Positions 40,981 to 52,896 of a stretch of 64,000 bases of DNA are shown piece after piece. Position numbers and translations under genes: made by a program. The DNA comes from Mytilus edulis. Lineage: Eukaryota > Mollusca > Bivalvia > Mytilida > Mytilidae. Each line of letters starts with the position of its first letter. The stretch's first letter is position 1. Location: the NCBI RefSeq assembly GCF_963676685.1, contig NC_092348.1, positions 12,684,867 to 12,748,866 of the forward strand. Reading direction: 5' to 3'. Under the pieces are notes generated by a model. It made no database searches. It was not told the origin of the DNA and saw only the letters and a list, made by a program, of their open reading frames with translations.

Positions 40981-43900
40981 CTATTGAGAACATTCAAGTA
41001 TGCATAATTTAGTTACTGGTCTTAAAAATTTTGACTCTTTTGTTTTGATCACACAACTACGTATAAGACTATCGCGGCTCCTAATGACCTCAATTACTCG
41101 GCCCAATGGCCACTGTCCTCTCGATGTATGGTCATCTGCAACGATTACAATGTCGTCAATCTTTACATCTCGTTGTTCTCTTTGCCATTTATTTCTCTGT
41201 TGTAAAGTTGGCAAATATTCACGTAACCAACGTCTCCAGAATACATTGGCTAAGTATTGTATCTGCTTCCACCACCTTTTAGCATACACATCTTTCTCGT
41301 CAAACACCCCTTGCGGTATTGAAGTGTTGTTTTTCATTAGTAATAACATATTCGGTGTGAGAACTGGCAAATCTCGAGAATCATTACTGACTGCTGTTAT
41401 CGGTCTATCATTGACGATTCTTTCGGCTTCAGCCATAAAGGTTAGTAACTGTTCATCGGTAAGCAGTTGTTCATTTGCAAGAGCCCTGAGAATTTTGCGT
41501 GTCGTACGAATCATTCTTTCCCATACACCACCACGATGACTAGCGTTTGGCGGATTGAAAGTCCAATTAATATCCTTGTGTGACATGTAACTGGATATTT
41601 TTGTTTTGTTCCATTGATCAATATATTTCCGAAGTTCCGATTCTCCACTGACAAGATTTGTCCCGTTATCACTATACACCTTTTCAGGTATGCCTCGCCT
41701 GCTCGTAAAACGTTGGAAAGCAGAAATAAAGGAATCTGTAGTCAAACTATGAGCTACTTCTATGTGAACAGCTCTTGTTGTCAGACATGTAAAAAGGCAA
41801 CCGTATCTTTTAACGACTGAACGTCCAACTTTAACATTTAATGGACCAAAGTAGTCTATTCCAACAAAGGTAAATGGTGGTTTATCAGGAGTTTTCTGAT
41901 CGTCTATAACAGAAGCCATCTTCTGAAAACAAAGCGGTGCTTGATATCGTCTACATCTTACACACCTGTTCAAAACTGTTCGGACAGTACTAGGTCCTTT
42001 TAAAATCCAATACTTTTCCCGTAATGATGCTAGCACTTGTGCCATCCCTGTATGACCATTTTGTTCATGAAACGACCTGATTATCAAAGTGGTCACGTGA
42101 TGAGAATTTGGTATAATGACCGGACATTTGCTTAGTGACAAGTTGAGACGTCCCTTGACGCGCAATAACCCATCATGCATAACAGGATTTAAAGATGCTA
42201 AACGACTATCTTTCTTAACAGGATTTTGCTTTTCAATCATTTTGATTTCATTTAAGAATGATTCTTGTTGTACATGTATCAATATATATCTTGTTGCTTC
42301 CTGTAATTCATCAGCATTTAAGCTGTCTGTCTTTATTTCGTCGTCTCGTTTTAAGAAACGACGTATACAATATTTCTTGAAACGGATTAGCCATGCTACA
42401 GTCCGTTGTAATACTTGCCAGTTTGAAAAGTATGTAATTATATCGCGTATCGAATCAGTTGTAGTTGAGTTAATCATAACGACCCTTTTGATCTCAATGT
42501 CTTGCTCGTCTACCGTTGATAAAGCTTTTGGTTTCGGCCATTCATACGAGTCTTTCAACAAGAATTCTGGTCCATGGAGCCAAAATTTGATCTGTTTATT
42601 TTCTGTTGCAAGAATGCCTCTAGATGCTATGTCGGCAGGATTTGATCTTGTATCTACATATCGCCACTGACCTGGTGATGTCAACTCGTGAATGCTGCTT
42701 AATCTGTTTGCAACAAATGTTTTAAAACGACGAGATTCATTCTTAATGTATCCAAGTACTATCATAGAGTCGGTCCAAAATACTACGCTGTCAATCTTAA
42801 TCTCTAATTCGTCTCTAATTATTTCGTAAAGTTTGCAAGCAACAACGGCACCTGATAACTCTAGTCTGGGAATCGTTGTCTGTTTTAATGGCGCTAAACG
42901 AGATTTTCCCAGAATAAGTGAACAGTTCACTTTTCCATTAGTGTCTACTAGACGTAAGTAAGCGCATGCTCCATAACCAATTTCAGAACCATCGCTAAAT
43001 ATATGAAGTTGAGCATCAGATATTTCTTTCATGTCTTTTGTCTTGAAGCATCTAGGTATTGATATATTTTCAATTTCTGGCAGTGTCGATTTCCATTTTA
43101 TCCATTCTTCTTCTTTTTCTTTTGGTATAGGATCGTCCCATCCAAGCTTAATTGGCTGTTTACTTAGATCTTGTAATATAATCTTCCCTTTTAAAATGAT
43201 TGGCGCTATGAGTCCCAGTGGATCAAATATCGAACTTACCGTAGAAGTTATTCCGCGTCTTGTCAGCGGCTTCTCCTCGAGTTTGACTTTATATTTGATG
43301 GCATCATCATTTACGTCCCATATTACGCCTAGTGCGCGATCGGTCGGCAAAGCTGTGTTTGACTTCAAAATTTCAACTGAAGGTGCTCGTTCCGAATTCG
43401 GTATTTCGTTTATAACGACTTTACTGTTACTTAACCACTTCGTTAATCGGAATCCACCACGTTTCATAATTTCTCGTAAATCCGTTGCAAGCTGAACGGC
43501 CCTTTCTTCCGTGTCCACTGACTTCAAGAGGTCGTCTACATAAAAGTTTCTCTCTACGGTTGATGCTATCTCTGTTTCAAATAACTCACCGTTGTCAATA
43601 GCTGTCTTTTTCAATGCGTATGCGGCACAACTGGGCGATGATGTTGCACCAAACAGATGAACCTGCATCTGGTAACATTTTGGCTGTACTTTTAAGTTTC
43701 CATTAGGCCACCATAAAAATCGTAAAGCATCACAGTCATCGTCTTTCACGCGGACTTGATGAAACATAGCCTCTATATCAGCAGCTAATGCAATGTGGTC
43801 TTGTCTAAATCTCATTAGAACTCCTACCAAGCTGTTCATAAAGTCTGGACCTTGTAATAATCGGCTATTTAGCGAAACATCTTTAAATTTGGCTGCACAG

Positions 43901-44304
43901 TCGAAGACTACTCTCACCTTTCCGGGTTTATGTTCATTTGTGACAGGGTGGTGTGGAAGGTACCATATGTGACTTGACTCATTACTTACACCAGTAACTT
44001 CCTTTGCATATCCTTTTTGTATATAATCACTTACCGTTGCTGTGTACATCTCATGCAGCTTCGGATCATGTGACAATTTGCGGTGTAATTGATTTAATCG
44101 AGCATGTGCTAAAGGCAAATTATTCGGCAATTTTACATTTTCATCCCGCCACGGTAATCCGAGTTTATAGTGTCCATCTTCATAGGCTATTGTTGACTCC
44201 ATTGTTTTCAAGGCGCGTTTATCCTCCAGAGACATGCATACTTTCTCCGTGCTAGGCTGATCGAGAAAATCAGTGGTCCAAAGTCGCTCTAACTGCTGCT
44301 GCAA
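40981..44304 (-). CDS. pol: BEL/Pao pol polyprotein (reverse transcriptase, RNase H, integrase)
   Basis: A 1,107-residue open frame. Reverse transcriptase covers about residues 70-330, with D176 in LAADIEAMFHQV and the YVDD box at about 255-258. The BEL RNase H follows (HIFSDGSEIGYGACAYLR, then FWTDSMIVLGYI and NPADIASRG). A zinc HHCC (SFHEQNGHTG ... CVRCRR) precedes the integrase core (D in VGIDYFGPL, D in VYSDNGTNL, E in GGVWERMIRTTRK) and the BEL-type C-terminal domain to residue 1107. The listed start is simply the first ATG; coding sense reads on upstream for about 20 codons (VVNINFEHADNVL) to the rearrangement, so gag and protease are lost. No internal stop is present, which suggests a young copy. 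It is probably non-autonomous. Confidence 0.9.
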   Translation of the reverse strand: MQQQLERLWTTDFLDQPSTEKVCMSLEDKRALKTMESTIAYEDGHYKLGLPWRDENVKLPNNLPLAHARLNQLHRKLSHDPKLHEMYTATVSDYIQKGYAKEVTGVSNESSHIWYLPHHPVTNEHKPGKVRVVFDCAAKFKDVSLNSRLLQGPDFMNSLVGVLMRFRQDHIALAADIEAMFHQVRVKDDDCDALRFLWWPNGNLKVQPKCYQMQVHLFGATSSPSCAAYALKKTAIDNGELFETEIASTVERNFYVDDLLKSVDTEERAVQLATDLREIMKRGGFRLTKWLSNSKVVINEIPNSERAPSVEILKSNTALPTDRALGVIWDVNDDAIKYKVKLEEKPLTRRGITSTVSSIFDPLGLIAPIILKGKIILQDLSKQPIKLGWDDPIPKEKEEEWIKWKSTLPEIENISIPRCFKTKDMKEISDAQLHIFSDGSEIGYGACAYLRLVDTNGKVNCSLILGKSRLAPLKQTTIPRLELSGAVVACKLYEIIRDELEIKIDSVVFWTDSMIVLGYIKNESRRFKTFVANRLSSIHELTSPGQWRYVDTRSNPADIASRGILATENKQIKFWLHGPEFLLKDSYEWPKPKALSTVDEQDIEIKRVVMINSTTTDSIRDIITYFSNWQVLQRTVAWLIRFKKYCIRRFLKRDDEIKTDSLNADELQEATRYILIHVQQESFLNEIKMIEKQNPVKKDSRLASLNPVMHDGLLRVKGRLNLSLSKCPVIIPNSHHVTTLIIRSFHEQNGHTGMAQVLASLREKYWILKGPSTVRTVLNRCVRCRRYQAPLCFQKMASVIDDQKTPDKPPFTFVGIDYFGPLNVKVGRSVVKRYGCLFTCLTTRAVHIEVAHSLTTDSFISAFQRFTSRRGIPEKVYSDNGTNLVSGESELRKYIDQWNKTKISSYMSHKDINWTFNPPNASHRGGVWERMIRTTRKILRALANEQLLTDEQLLTFMAEAERIVNDRPITAVSNDSRDLPVLTPNMLLLMKNNTSIPQGVFDEKDVYAKRWWKQIQYLANVFWRRWLREYLPTLQQRNKWQREQRDVKIDDIVIVADDHTSRGQWPLGRVIEVIRSRDSLIRSCVIKTKESKFLRPVTKLCILECSQ

Positions 44305-44359
44305 AAGTACATTATCTGCATGCTCAAAATTGATGTTAACTACATCACTGGTGCTTGTG

Positions 44360-44772
44360 TCGATGTATGGTCATCTGCAACGATTACAATGTCGTCAATC
44401 TTTACATCTCGTTGTTCTCTTTGCCATTTATTTCTCTGTTGTAAAGTTGGCAAATATTCACGTAACCAACGTCTCCAGAATACATTGGCTAAGTATTGTA
44501 TCTGCTTCCACCACCTTTTAGCATACACATCTTTCTCGTCAAACACCCCTTGCGGTATTGAAGTGTTGTTTTTCATTAGTAATAACATATTCGGTGTGAG
44601 AACTGGCAAATCTCGAGAATCATTACTGACTGCTGTTATCGGTCTATCATTGACGATTCTTTCGGCTTCAGCCATAAAGGTTAGTAACTGTTCATCGGTA
44701 AGCAGTTGTTCATTTGCAAGAGCCCTGAGAATTTTGCGTGTCGTACGAATCATTCTTTCCCATACACCACCA
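44360..44772 (-). pseudogene. Duplicate of the BEL integrase C-terminal segment
   Basis: Repeats 41121-41533 at an offset of 3,239 bp and looks identical by eye. It encodes MIRTTRKILRALANEQLL to VIVADDHTS, then runs into foreign sequence and a stop. Joins are at tcgatg on one side and caccacca on the other. Confidence 0.9.
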
Positions 44773-45254
44773 GTTGTAAAATCGAGTCAAAACAAATGCA
44801 AAAACGAAACAATTTTATAGGAATGCTGTATTACTGTTAGGAAAATATTATTCTATCATAATATTAATTAATTTTGGTTGATTTTAACGGTAACACATGT
44901 TACATAACGTTTTCTCTCGGAGTCTTTGAAAATCAACCATTTAAGTCACACAAATGTATCTGTAGTCGCCATTGCATTATCTAAATCTTATAATACCTCC
45001 ATATCATTTGATTGCACGTATTTACCAACATATATCTGCAAATTTGATATAAATAATCCGAAACAAAATATTTGAAGCAAGAGGAAAATATAACATACGA
45101 CGTATTTTTAATTGTTTAAAAAAGTCCCATGATGAGCTGTTCATTAAAATTGAGGAAGCGTATGGTCTCCTGTTAGTTTGAAAGCCTACCAACCGCTTCA
45201 AGATCAGACAACCATAGAGCAGATTTTCTTTTATTATTGTAGTGCAATATGTTG

Positions 45255-45345
45255 ATATATAAAAAAGAAAATGTGGTATGATTGCCAATGAGACAACTAT
45301 CCACAAAAGACCAAAATGACACAGACATTAACAACTCATACATCA
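45255..45345 (+). repeat. Interspersed repeat with gattgccaatgagacaac core
   Basis: Copy of the 14140 unit, here nearly unmutated (ccacaaaagaccaaaatgac). Confidence 0.7.
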
Positions 45346-45939
45346 CTAAATCAGATATGATAAGAGTACTAACAAACATAACTAAAATGAGTAAAGTGCT
45401 ACTAGTATATTTATATCAACAAATTGATAGTTTTAATATAAAACATCACAAGGAAAATATGATCACTCATTGTACGTCAAACTGTGTTTGATTTTACTTC
45501 AGTCGGCCGCCGTGTATCTTGAGATGTATAATTAATCAAACAACACTTGACAATGTAGTTTGTACTCTTTTTAAATTACGCTAGTGATGACGTTCGGCTA
45601 CTTTGGTACTAAGTATTACTTTCTTTTTATCTTGTTTCACCGCTTCAAACGGAGGACAAGGCTATCCTAATATTGAACCTTTTATTTGGCTTTCTGATGT
45701 TAAAATCCCGTTAGCGTATAACCTAAATGATCGAAACGTCGGACCAATGGGATGTTGGACCATTTAGGTGTCGGAATATTGCGATATCGGAATATTATAG
45801 CTTCATTTAAACTTGTAATCTCATCATTCTTATCGGCCAACATATCCATACAAAGACAACTTCCTTGGCATGGGCATATATCAGTACAGTAGAGGTTTTG
45901 CTCAAAGCGGACACAAGATCTACTATATACAGATTGAAT

Positions 45940-46210
45940 TAAAAATTTGGAATGGACATGAGGGATTTGTGAAAGAGACACCAACGCGCTTAAAAGCAGG
46001 CAACGGCAAAAAACCACCAATGGGTCGTCAATGCAGCAAGAAACTCCCAAATCTGGAGGCGTTCTTCAGCTGGCCCCTACACAAAAATGTACTAGTTTGA
46101 AATGATAATGGACGTCAAGAAGTTAAAATAAAAGTTATACAAAACTAAGAAAGGCCAGAGGCTCCTGACTTGGGACAGGCGCAAAATTGCGGTGGGGTTA
46201 AATATGTTTT
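45940..46210 (+). repeat. Interspersed repeat pieces (family D)
   Basis: Contains gtgaaagagacaccaacg, caatgggtcgtcaatgcagc and further on ggctcctgacttgggacagg. Related to 28925-29030. ORFs here are not genes. Confidence 0.6.
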
Positions 46211-46440
46211 TGGAAATCTCAACCCTCCCCCTATACCTATACCAATGCGTGAACAGATCAAATCTTGTAGAAAGTTGAATGACATCATACCGGACCGATG
46301 TTGCCTTTTCTGTTATTGTTTCTGTAGTTAGGTCGACATTGTCTTGGATAAAATTTTAACCCCCAGAAGAAAAATATAGTAATGCCATGTAGAATGGATG
46401 CCCCATTTTTATTGTTTCTATTAATCTCCTGATCATGCAG

Positions 46441-47621
46441 TCAAACTTGTTGATAGTTATCAAAGGTGTGTCCATAAATACGGTGCATTTGTAGTGATAA
46501 ACCTAAATGAAAAAGAGTAAAAAAAATATTTATAGATAATATACATTCTACTAAAGCCATACGTCTATTAACTGCCGCAGATGTGTCATCATCTAAAAGC
46601 TTAAGACAATACAGAAATGTTTTTAAAGCAGATGGCATAATTTCAATTGAATAATCCAGTGAAATGTTTTTAGATAATGGATAAGGTGATTGGATTACAA
46701 CTCTACCCTATATCTGCTTCCGTAAAATACTAGTAGCTGCATAAAGTGCTTGCAACTAGTTTCGCAGTCACTGCTCAGATCCTTAATTTTGACAGACCGT
46801 ATATCACAGTCATTTTAAACGGGTAATTTTCCGTCATTACGGCATAAGACAAAATTATAGAGCTATTGTATCCAATATTGGATGCACCTTGGCCTTGTTG
46901 AAGCTGTATACATGTAACTATAAATTGACCATGGTTTTTTAGTTTTTGTTGAAGCTGATCATATGTTGTGTAGTTTTCTCGGCGGCGATCCTCTGGCAGA
47001 AATAAAGCCCGGTTCACTAATCAAATAATTAAAGTTGTTAACCATCTTTAATCGTCGAAATGTTAGTAAAAGCTGTTTTATGTTCAGAACTAAATAGCTC
47101 TTTAATTTCTGATTTCAAATTTTGTAGCAAATATTTAGCGATGCAAGCTCGATGGTATAAAGATTTAATAGTAAAATTATCATGAGTTATTTTGTAAATC
47201 AGATCATTGTAGGAGATATATGTAGTAACACTCAAAACAGCTTGAGTTTGCTCCTCAGAGGATACCTTATGAAGTTGTGTAACTTGCTAATAGGCTTTAT
47301 ACATTTGCAAAACATACAAACAGACAAATCAGAATGAGTTGTAGATCTACTGCCCTCGTTGGTATATGAGAAGAGACTGGTCGGTAGAATTGGTACAAAG
47401 TCTTTGTACAGACAAAACAGAAGATGATAGGTTGTGCTTACTTTTGAAATATTTATAGCAACTCTTATGATCTTTTGTATTTTCAAATGGGATGTTTTCA
47501 TTTTTTTTATATTCATCGACCAGTCTTCTGTAAACTTTATCTTTTCGTTTTCCCACTGCGGCAATACAACTGTATCTTCATTTAAGTGTTTAACTACATA
47601 GTTGCTATGTAGTAAATACAT
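46441..47621 (-). pseudogene. Decayed ORF of an uncharacterised transposon-type protein
   Basis: Broken across frames: 47621-47232 and 47556-47347 (GKRKDKVYRRLVDEYKKN, HKSCYKYFKSKHNLSSS), 47235-47038 (YHRACIAKYLLQNLKSEI), 47017-46775 (NRALFLPEDRRRENYTTYDQ) and 46638-46441 (MPSALKTFLYCLKLLDDD, LGLSLQMHRIYG). The HxxC and YHxxC spacings and the LGLSLQMHRIYG segment resemble a large uncharacterised protein family common in repeat-rich marine invertebrate genomes and usually linked to mobile elements. That link is from memory and not checked. Stops and frameshifts make it a remnant. Confidence 0.5.
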
Positions 47622-48530
47622 GATAGACTATGCATCTGTGTCAATAAATGGATATTTTTTTTGCTTTTTAGCAAAGGAAGGGTTTCATTGTGAACTGGAC
47701 TGTGAAAATTTGACACGACTCGGAAATTTTCCGATACGATTCCTTATTTAGAATGGGGTGAATTCTACAGAACTCAAAAACTATGTTTTACTTTGATTTG
47801 ATCTTTATTTCGGACGATTTTATATCTATTTAAGCTATACTAATGTTAAAGATAGAAACCGAGCCGTTTAAATATGATTTATCGTACTCTAAAAGCACTA
47901 TTAAGTACACGGAAATCGACTAATATATTCAGTAAAAAACGATAACGAAATAGATAAGGGATTCCGGAAATTATAGTGATTTTACCCAACATCATAAAAT
48001 TACAGAAATTCGTGATTTTAAGAAATGTTGAGATAAAGTCTTGATCTTGAATTAAAAAACGATAACTGACGAGTAATTTGGTGTGTTCTAAAACGAATAG
48101 AGAGCAAAAACATTTAATGAAAATTTAATTGTAGATCCGAAAAGGTCGGGATTATGAAAATTTTGGTACAAAATGTAAAATATTTAGAAGGAATGCAAAA
48201 GCATGCGGAGTTACAGTTATAAATATTGTTTTTCATTATTTTAAGAATCTAATTCACTTAATCATTCTGTCTAAAAGAAGAGATACGACTTATTTCCTTT
48301 GCTTGAAAAACATGTCGTAATTTTATAATTTTCAACTAATTTCTGAAATAAACGTCAATTTTACAAAAACTGCACAGTACGATTTTGTGACGACGGGGCA
48401 AAAATCAAAGTTTAATCATTATTCTTTCATTTAAAAAAAAAAAATAGCCGTGTGTTAGGTGGGTGCATTAAAGTCCTTAACTAGACGTCTTTTTCAAATA
48501 TTACACTCGCCTATTATCCGAAGTAAAGTT

Positions 48531-51500
48531 TCCATTTTCCAAAAATGGGTCTAATAAAGTTAATATCTTATGAAGCTCTGTCAATCTTATTTTTTAAAGA
48601 TATCTCATGCGTTTTCAGGCTTAGGTAAAAAAAAAAGTCCTCTAATATGGTCAGACCACTTGGCATTCAGAGGTGAAAAAGTAAGGCCGGGTAGAAACAG
48701 TGCCAACGTGTGCTTTATTAGTATTTTATATGTCCCTGGTTCTTCCAATTTTAGTGGTGATAGCAGAAGGCCTGAAGATCCGTCAACAGTAACATACCTC
48801 CCCTCCCTCAGTTTTCTGTATTTAACAACAACAAAAAAGAAGATAAATGGTAGGTTGAATGAAAAAAAATATATAATCATATATGCGAACAGAATACAGG
48901 TATATCTTTTGACAATAAATTATTATGTTCGTTATCCTATTTACAGCTAGTTCAAAGCCACTAACAAATATAATTAAAAAAATGCCTCTAAAACTAAATT
49001 ATCAATCAGTACACATCAACATCCAATTGATTTAGTATAAAAGACGTCATAAACAGTCAGAGAAAAACATGACCTTGTGCAATGCCAATTAAGGTACATG
49101 CAGGTATCGGCAGTTTGTAGATCCATGAATGTGTATATATGTATATTACAAAAATATTTACTTAGTACTTATATATAATTAGTGTCTTTTTGTTCGGTTA
49201 CCCGGCAACTTCCACTCTGTGTTTTTGTTAGATGCATTTCTATTTGTATCCATTTGATGAGTTAAATTTTTAAGCCTTTTTCAACTGATTTTTATAGTTC
49301 GTTCTTATGTTGTACCATTACACCAATGTCCAAGGTAAGGTTAGGGTTGGGACCCCGCTTACATGTTTTACCCGGCCGTCACATTATGTATGTATGTGCT
49401 TGTCCCAAGTCAAGAGTCTACATAAATCAGTGGTTGTCGTTTTCAGTCTCGTTTGAATTGTTTTTACATTTTTCATTTCGGGGCCTTTTATAGCTTGTAA
49501 TGGTATTTGCTCATTGTTGAAGGTCATACAGTGAGCTACAGTTTTTAATTTCTGTGTCATTTGGGCTCTTGTGGAGAGTTATCTTATTGGCAATCATACC
49601 ACATCTTCTTTTTTATATTTGTTGCCGAAACGTACATAGTATTATCAAGGAGATAATCTCATCACACCTCCAGGAAATATATCTAGCATATTTACCTTTC
49701 TCATTAGAGAAGAAGACTTTAAATGAATGCAAACTATATTTGCATTCAGATTTACCAAACGTCCCGTCATTCAATTTTTAAAACAGGCAAACTTTTGCCG
49801 TTTGATAAGATTGAGTGGAAGTGTAGATAAAGAGTAGAAAAGTCAAAACTGTCAACAGAATCTAACTGCATGTATGCTATATATATCTGCTCACCTGGGG
49901 CCCTACCTTGGCGAATAAAAATAATATATTCTATTCGAATCTATTCTATTCTATTCTCTATGATATGATCTGATATGTCTATCTACTATAGTAGGATCTA
50001 GTAGATGTAGTGGTATAAATACCCAATATCTCACTGAGAGACAAATATGCACTTCTTTTAATCTATTTTGATGATTTATCTGATTTTTTTTTTATTTAAA
50101 GCTATACTAGGCAGTAATGTATCAGAATAGTCTCAGATTTTAATCATAAAACAATTTTTAAATGGGAAATAACTCTGTAAGCCTCAGAAGATCCTTGAAC
50201 ATGTAAAATAAAATTACTAACTTATTAAAAATTACTAACTACAGAAAAGGTAAATTGCAAAATAAAAAACTCAATTAATAAACAATGTTTTAATCATATA
50301 TTTTTTTAAATTATTGACAGATCTCAAAGGACTTTAAATTAATATTTGAGAAAAACCATGAAAAAGTAACCATAACACTTCGAGCACTTGCTCTTCGAGG
50401 GTTATCGTTCGTGGAAACTATGGTGACATGTAAATAATATGGATGCATTGTGGGACATTTCTAATCTGGCCGTGACACCACACGCATTGGAATATGAGAA
50501 CTGATCAAGTCAACCGTTGATTTACAAGGATTGTTTTTGTTTGTTTGTTTGTGTGTGTGTTATTTTTGCAAAGATAAAGGTATGATATAAAGCTTCAAGT
50601 CTCAGCTTTTTATATTCAGCTGCTCTGACACATTTAAAATAGACCAGTTCATTTTGTGTTTTGTTGACATGGTTTAGTTACCGCAATAATGCCAATATTC
50701 TAGTTAATGTATACTTTAAAAATGTTTGCATTTGATTTAAATCTCATGTCTGAAATTTGTATATTATATATAGTAAGCATTGTTTCTAATAGTAGCTGCT
50801 GTGTAGATAAATCTCCCCAATATACGATTTATTGACCAAACCATTCAAGATCAATGCTAAGATCCTATTGATGTTCAAAACTTCCTAATAGAGGTAAAAT
50901 GATCATATGAGAGGGTTTTAATGTCCTTTACCGTCAGGTGTCAAATGGTCTTTTCTGTGTAACAGTTTCCATGATTCTTCAAAATATCCGTATTGTGATT
51001 TGTATGATGTCTGAAATAATCAGTTGATATTTATATATTTTTTCATTATCAAAAAGAAAATGTACATTTATTGTCATGCACTAAAAATTACTGTTGGGCT
51101 TGCGCCATTTGGCAAACATTTTATCGTTCTCCATTATTAAAGTACCCTTTTTCGATGGTTGCCGATTTGACCAGGTGCCGATTTGACTTGTACGCCCCCT
51201 CCTTTCACATTGTGTAGTTTAATACCTTTTGTGGAATTTTGAATGAGGGAATTTCAATTCTGAAGATATTAATCTAACAATCTCTGTTTGATAACAGATT
51301 TTAACCATTCTTTATTAATTATTAAATTTTTGTGTTTCCCATATATACAAATGTATATCCCATATATACAAATGTATATATATATGTACGGTATCTATAT
51401 GGTGCAAATTCCATACCAGGAAAGTCCCAAAACATCAATATAATGATAATAATAATAATGAGAAACCACAATCTTAAAATATTTTTTGTACAAACAAAAT

Positions 51501-52896
51501 CCATTTATCTGCTTATTATGGTGATCATCCATATGATGAGAAAGCTGATATAGTATGAAGGAAAACTTTGCTTGTTTATTGGATATCAAATTTCCCCAGA
51601 ATAGTCATGATAGTACTATTTAAACTTTAATATCTCAGATACTGTAAACATGGTAAAGATACAAAATGGATATAAAATAAATTTTAAACAATTTTTGTCT
51701 TTGCTAAAATAACATATAACATGAACATGATGAAGTAGTTCATGTTTTTGTTTTAGTTTAGTGTACAGAAGGATTTATAGTATTGTTGCATTACGAACTT
51801 ATATTATTTGTACATAATGTGTTCTCCGTACACATTTTATAAAGCATCCTGTTTAACACAGCATTAAAAAAAACAATCTTGACTCTTGTTTCTAGAACTT
51901 ATAGCATCACATCCATAACACAATGTATAGAATAATAACTTCAGATAAAACAATGTATTGTATGACATAGCCATTATGCTAAAATGCTCTTAGGAAAACA
52001 CTGCTTACATGTACATATAGTTCAGAAATGCATTAATTATTGTAAATGACTTTAACAGATTGGAAAAAGAAGCAAAGTTTGTAACTATAGATTTTTCCTT
52101 TGTTTTCTTTATGCATTATATTGTTTTGATGTTTTTTATTGTCTCCCCTGCATTGAAAGTCTCAGTATGACTGAGACATACTTTTTAAAGACATATTCTA
52201 TAATTTCGTAGACCAATATTTCTCCTATTTCTATTTGTTTTATCTTTGGAATTATAAATTGCAACATGCATAAGTTTTTTGATATTCAGATGCAGTGAAG
52301 TAAATATAAGTTCTTATTCATTAGAATCAAAATACTTTGTAAATCATTTATAGCGGCATGACTATCTTGTGTTTTAAATTAAAACAGTTATACTTCTTCT
52401 CATCTTAACTGTAACAAGTCTGGCAATTTTGTTTTAAATGTCTTCAAATCATATCTTTAGCTTTTCTAGTTTTTCAACAATAACAAATTAAATGAATAGC
52501 TTTTCTAGTTTTTCAACAATAACAAATTAAATGAAAATATAATTCACATAAATATACTGTCTCACAATCATGACAATGGAGAAACTCCTTGCAGTGGAGG
52601 CTATGTTTACATGCAAGCATTTAGACTTTACTGATATCCCAAATAGAATCAATGAAATTGAATGGAATAAAAATAATTACAGGATATTTATGCTGGAATT
52701 GATTAAATTACAACTCCAAGTACAAACAATGCAATAGAAATTATGATAAATAACAAATAACATTCTATCAATTTTAACATGTGATTAATTACTAAAAATT
52801 ACCCTAGCTAGATCCTATGTAAATATGTTGTTTTCTGCTCTTGACACATTACCCATTTCCATTCTTAATTTTATGATTTTATTTTTTATTTTTCAG
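48531..52896. other. Intergenic stretch, repeats only
   Basis: About 49200-49620 is an interspersed repeat (ttagggttgggaccccgct, cttgtcccaagtcaagagtc, ending in the reversed gattgccaatgagacaac unit). A TCTAT-rich simple stretch lies at 49925-49985, a 23-bp duplication at 51333-51378 (catatatacaaatgtatatc twice), and a 39-bp duplication at 52459-52535. No coding exon recognised; 5' non-coding exons of the plus-strand gene may be here. Confidence 0.55.
52459..52535. repeat. 39-bp perfect tandem duplication
   Basis: The unit beginning agcttttctagtttttcaac occurs twice head to tail at a 39-bp spacing, 0.4 kb before the plus-strand exon. Confidence 0.9.

Larger units (their letters stand above)
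40261..44780 (-). mobile_element. BEL/Pao LTR retrotransposon, 5' truncated and rearranged
   Basis: A pol frame (44304-40981) is followed on the minus strand by a polypurine tract (ggtggggag) and then tgttag, the likely start of a 3' LTR at 40906. The LTR may run to tgtagcgg at 40261, giving TGTTAG...CTACA ends. No 5' LTR, gag or protease is present. In their place, upstream of pol, lies a 413-bp copy of the integrase end. Confidence 0.8.
40040..48530. mobile_element. Possible 8.5-kb inverted-end element enclosing the BEL copy
   Basis: The left part (about 40058-40131) has ataggcgagtg and aatgcacctacctaacacac. The right part (about 48440-48520) has the reverse complement, gtgtgttaggtgggtgcatt and cactcgcctat. 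The decayed ORF at 46.4-47.6 kb and the BEL insertion lie between. It could equally be two unrelated inverted copies of one repeat. Confidence 0.35.

Noticed and set aside
41000-43495. Plus-strand ORFs over the BEL element
   Set aside because: They are antisense shadows of the pol frame and show no family motifs.
48570-48950. 126-residue plus-strand ORF
   Set aside because: No domain, composition of translated non-coding DNA, and no splice or conservation clue.
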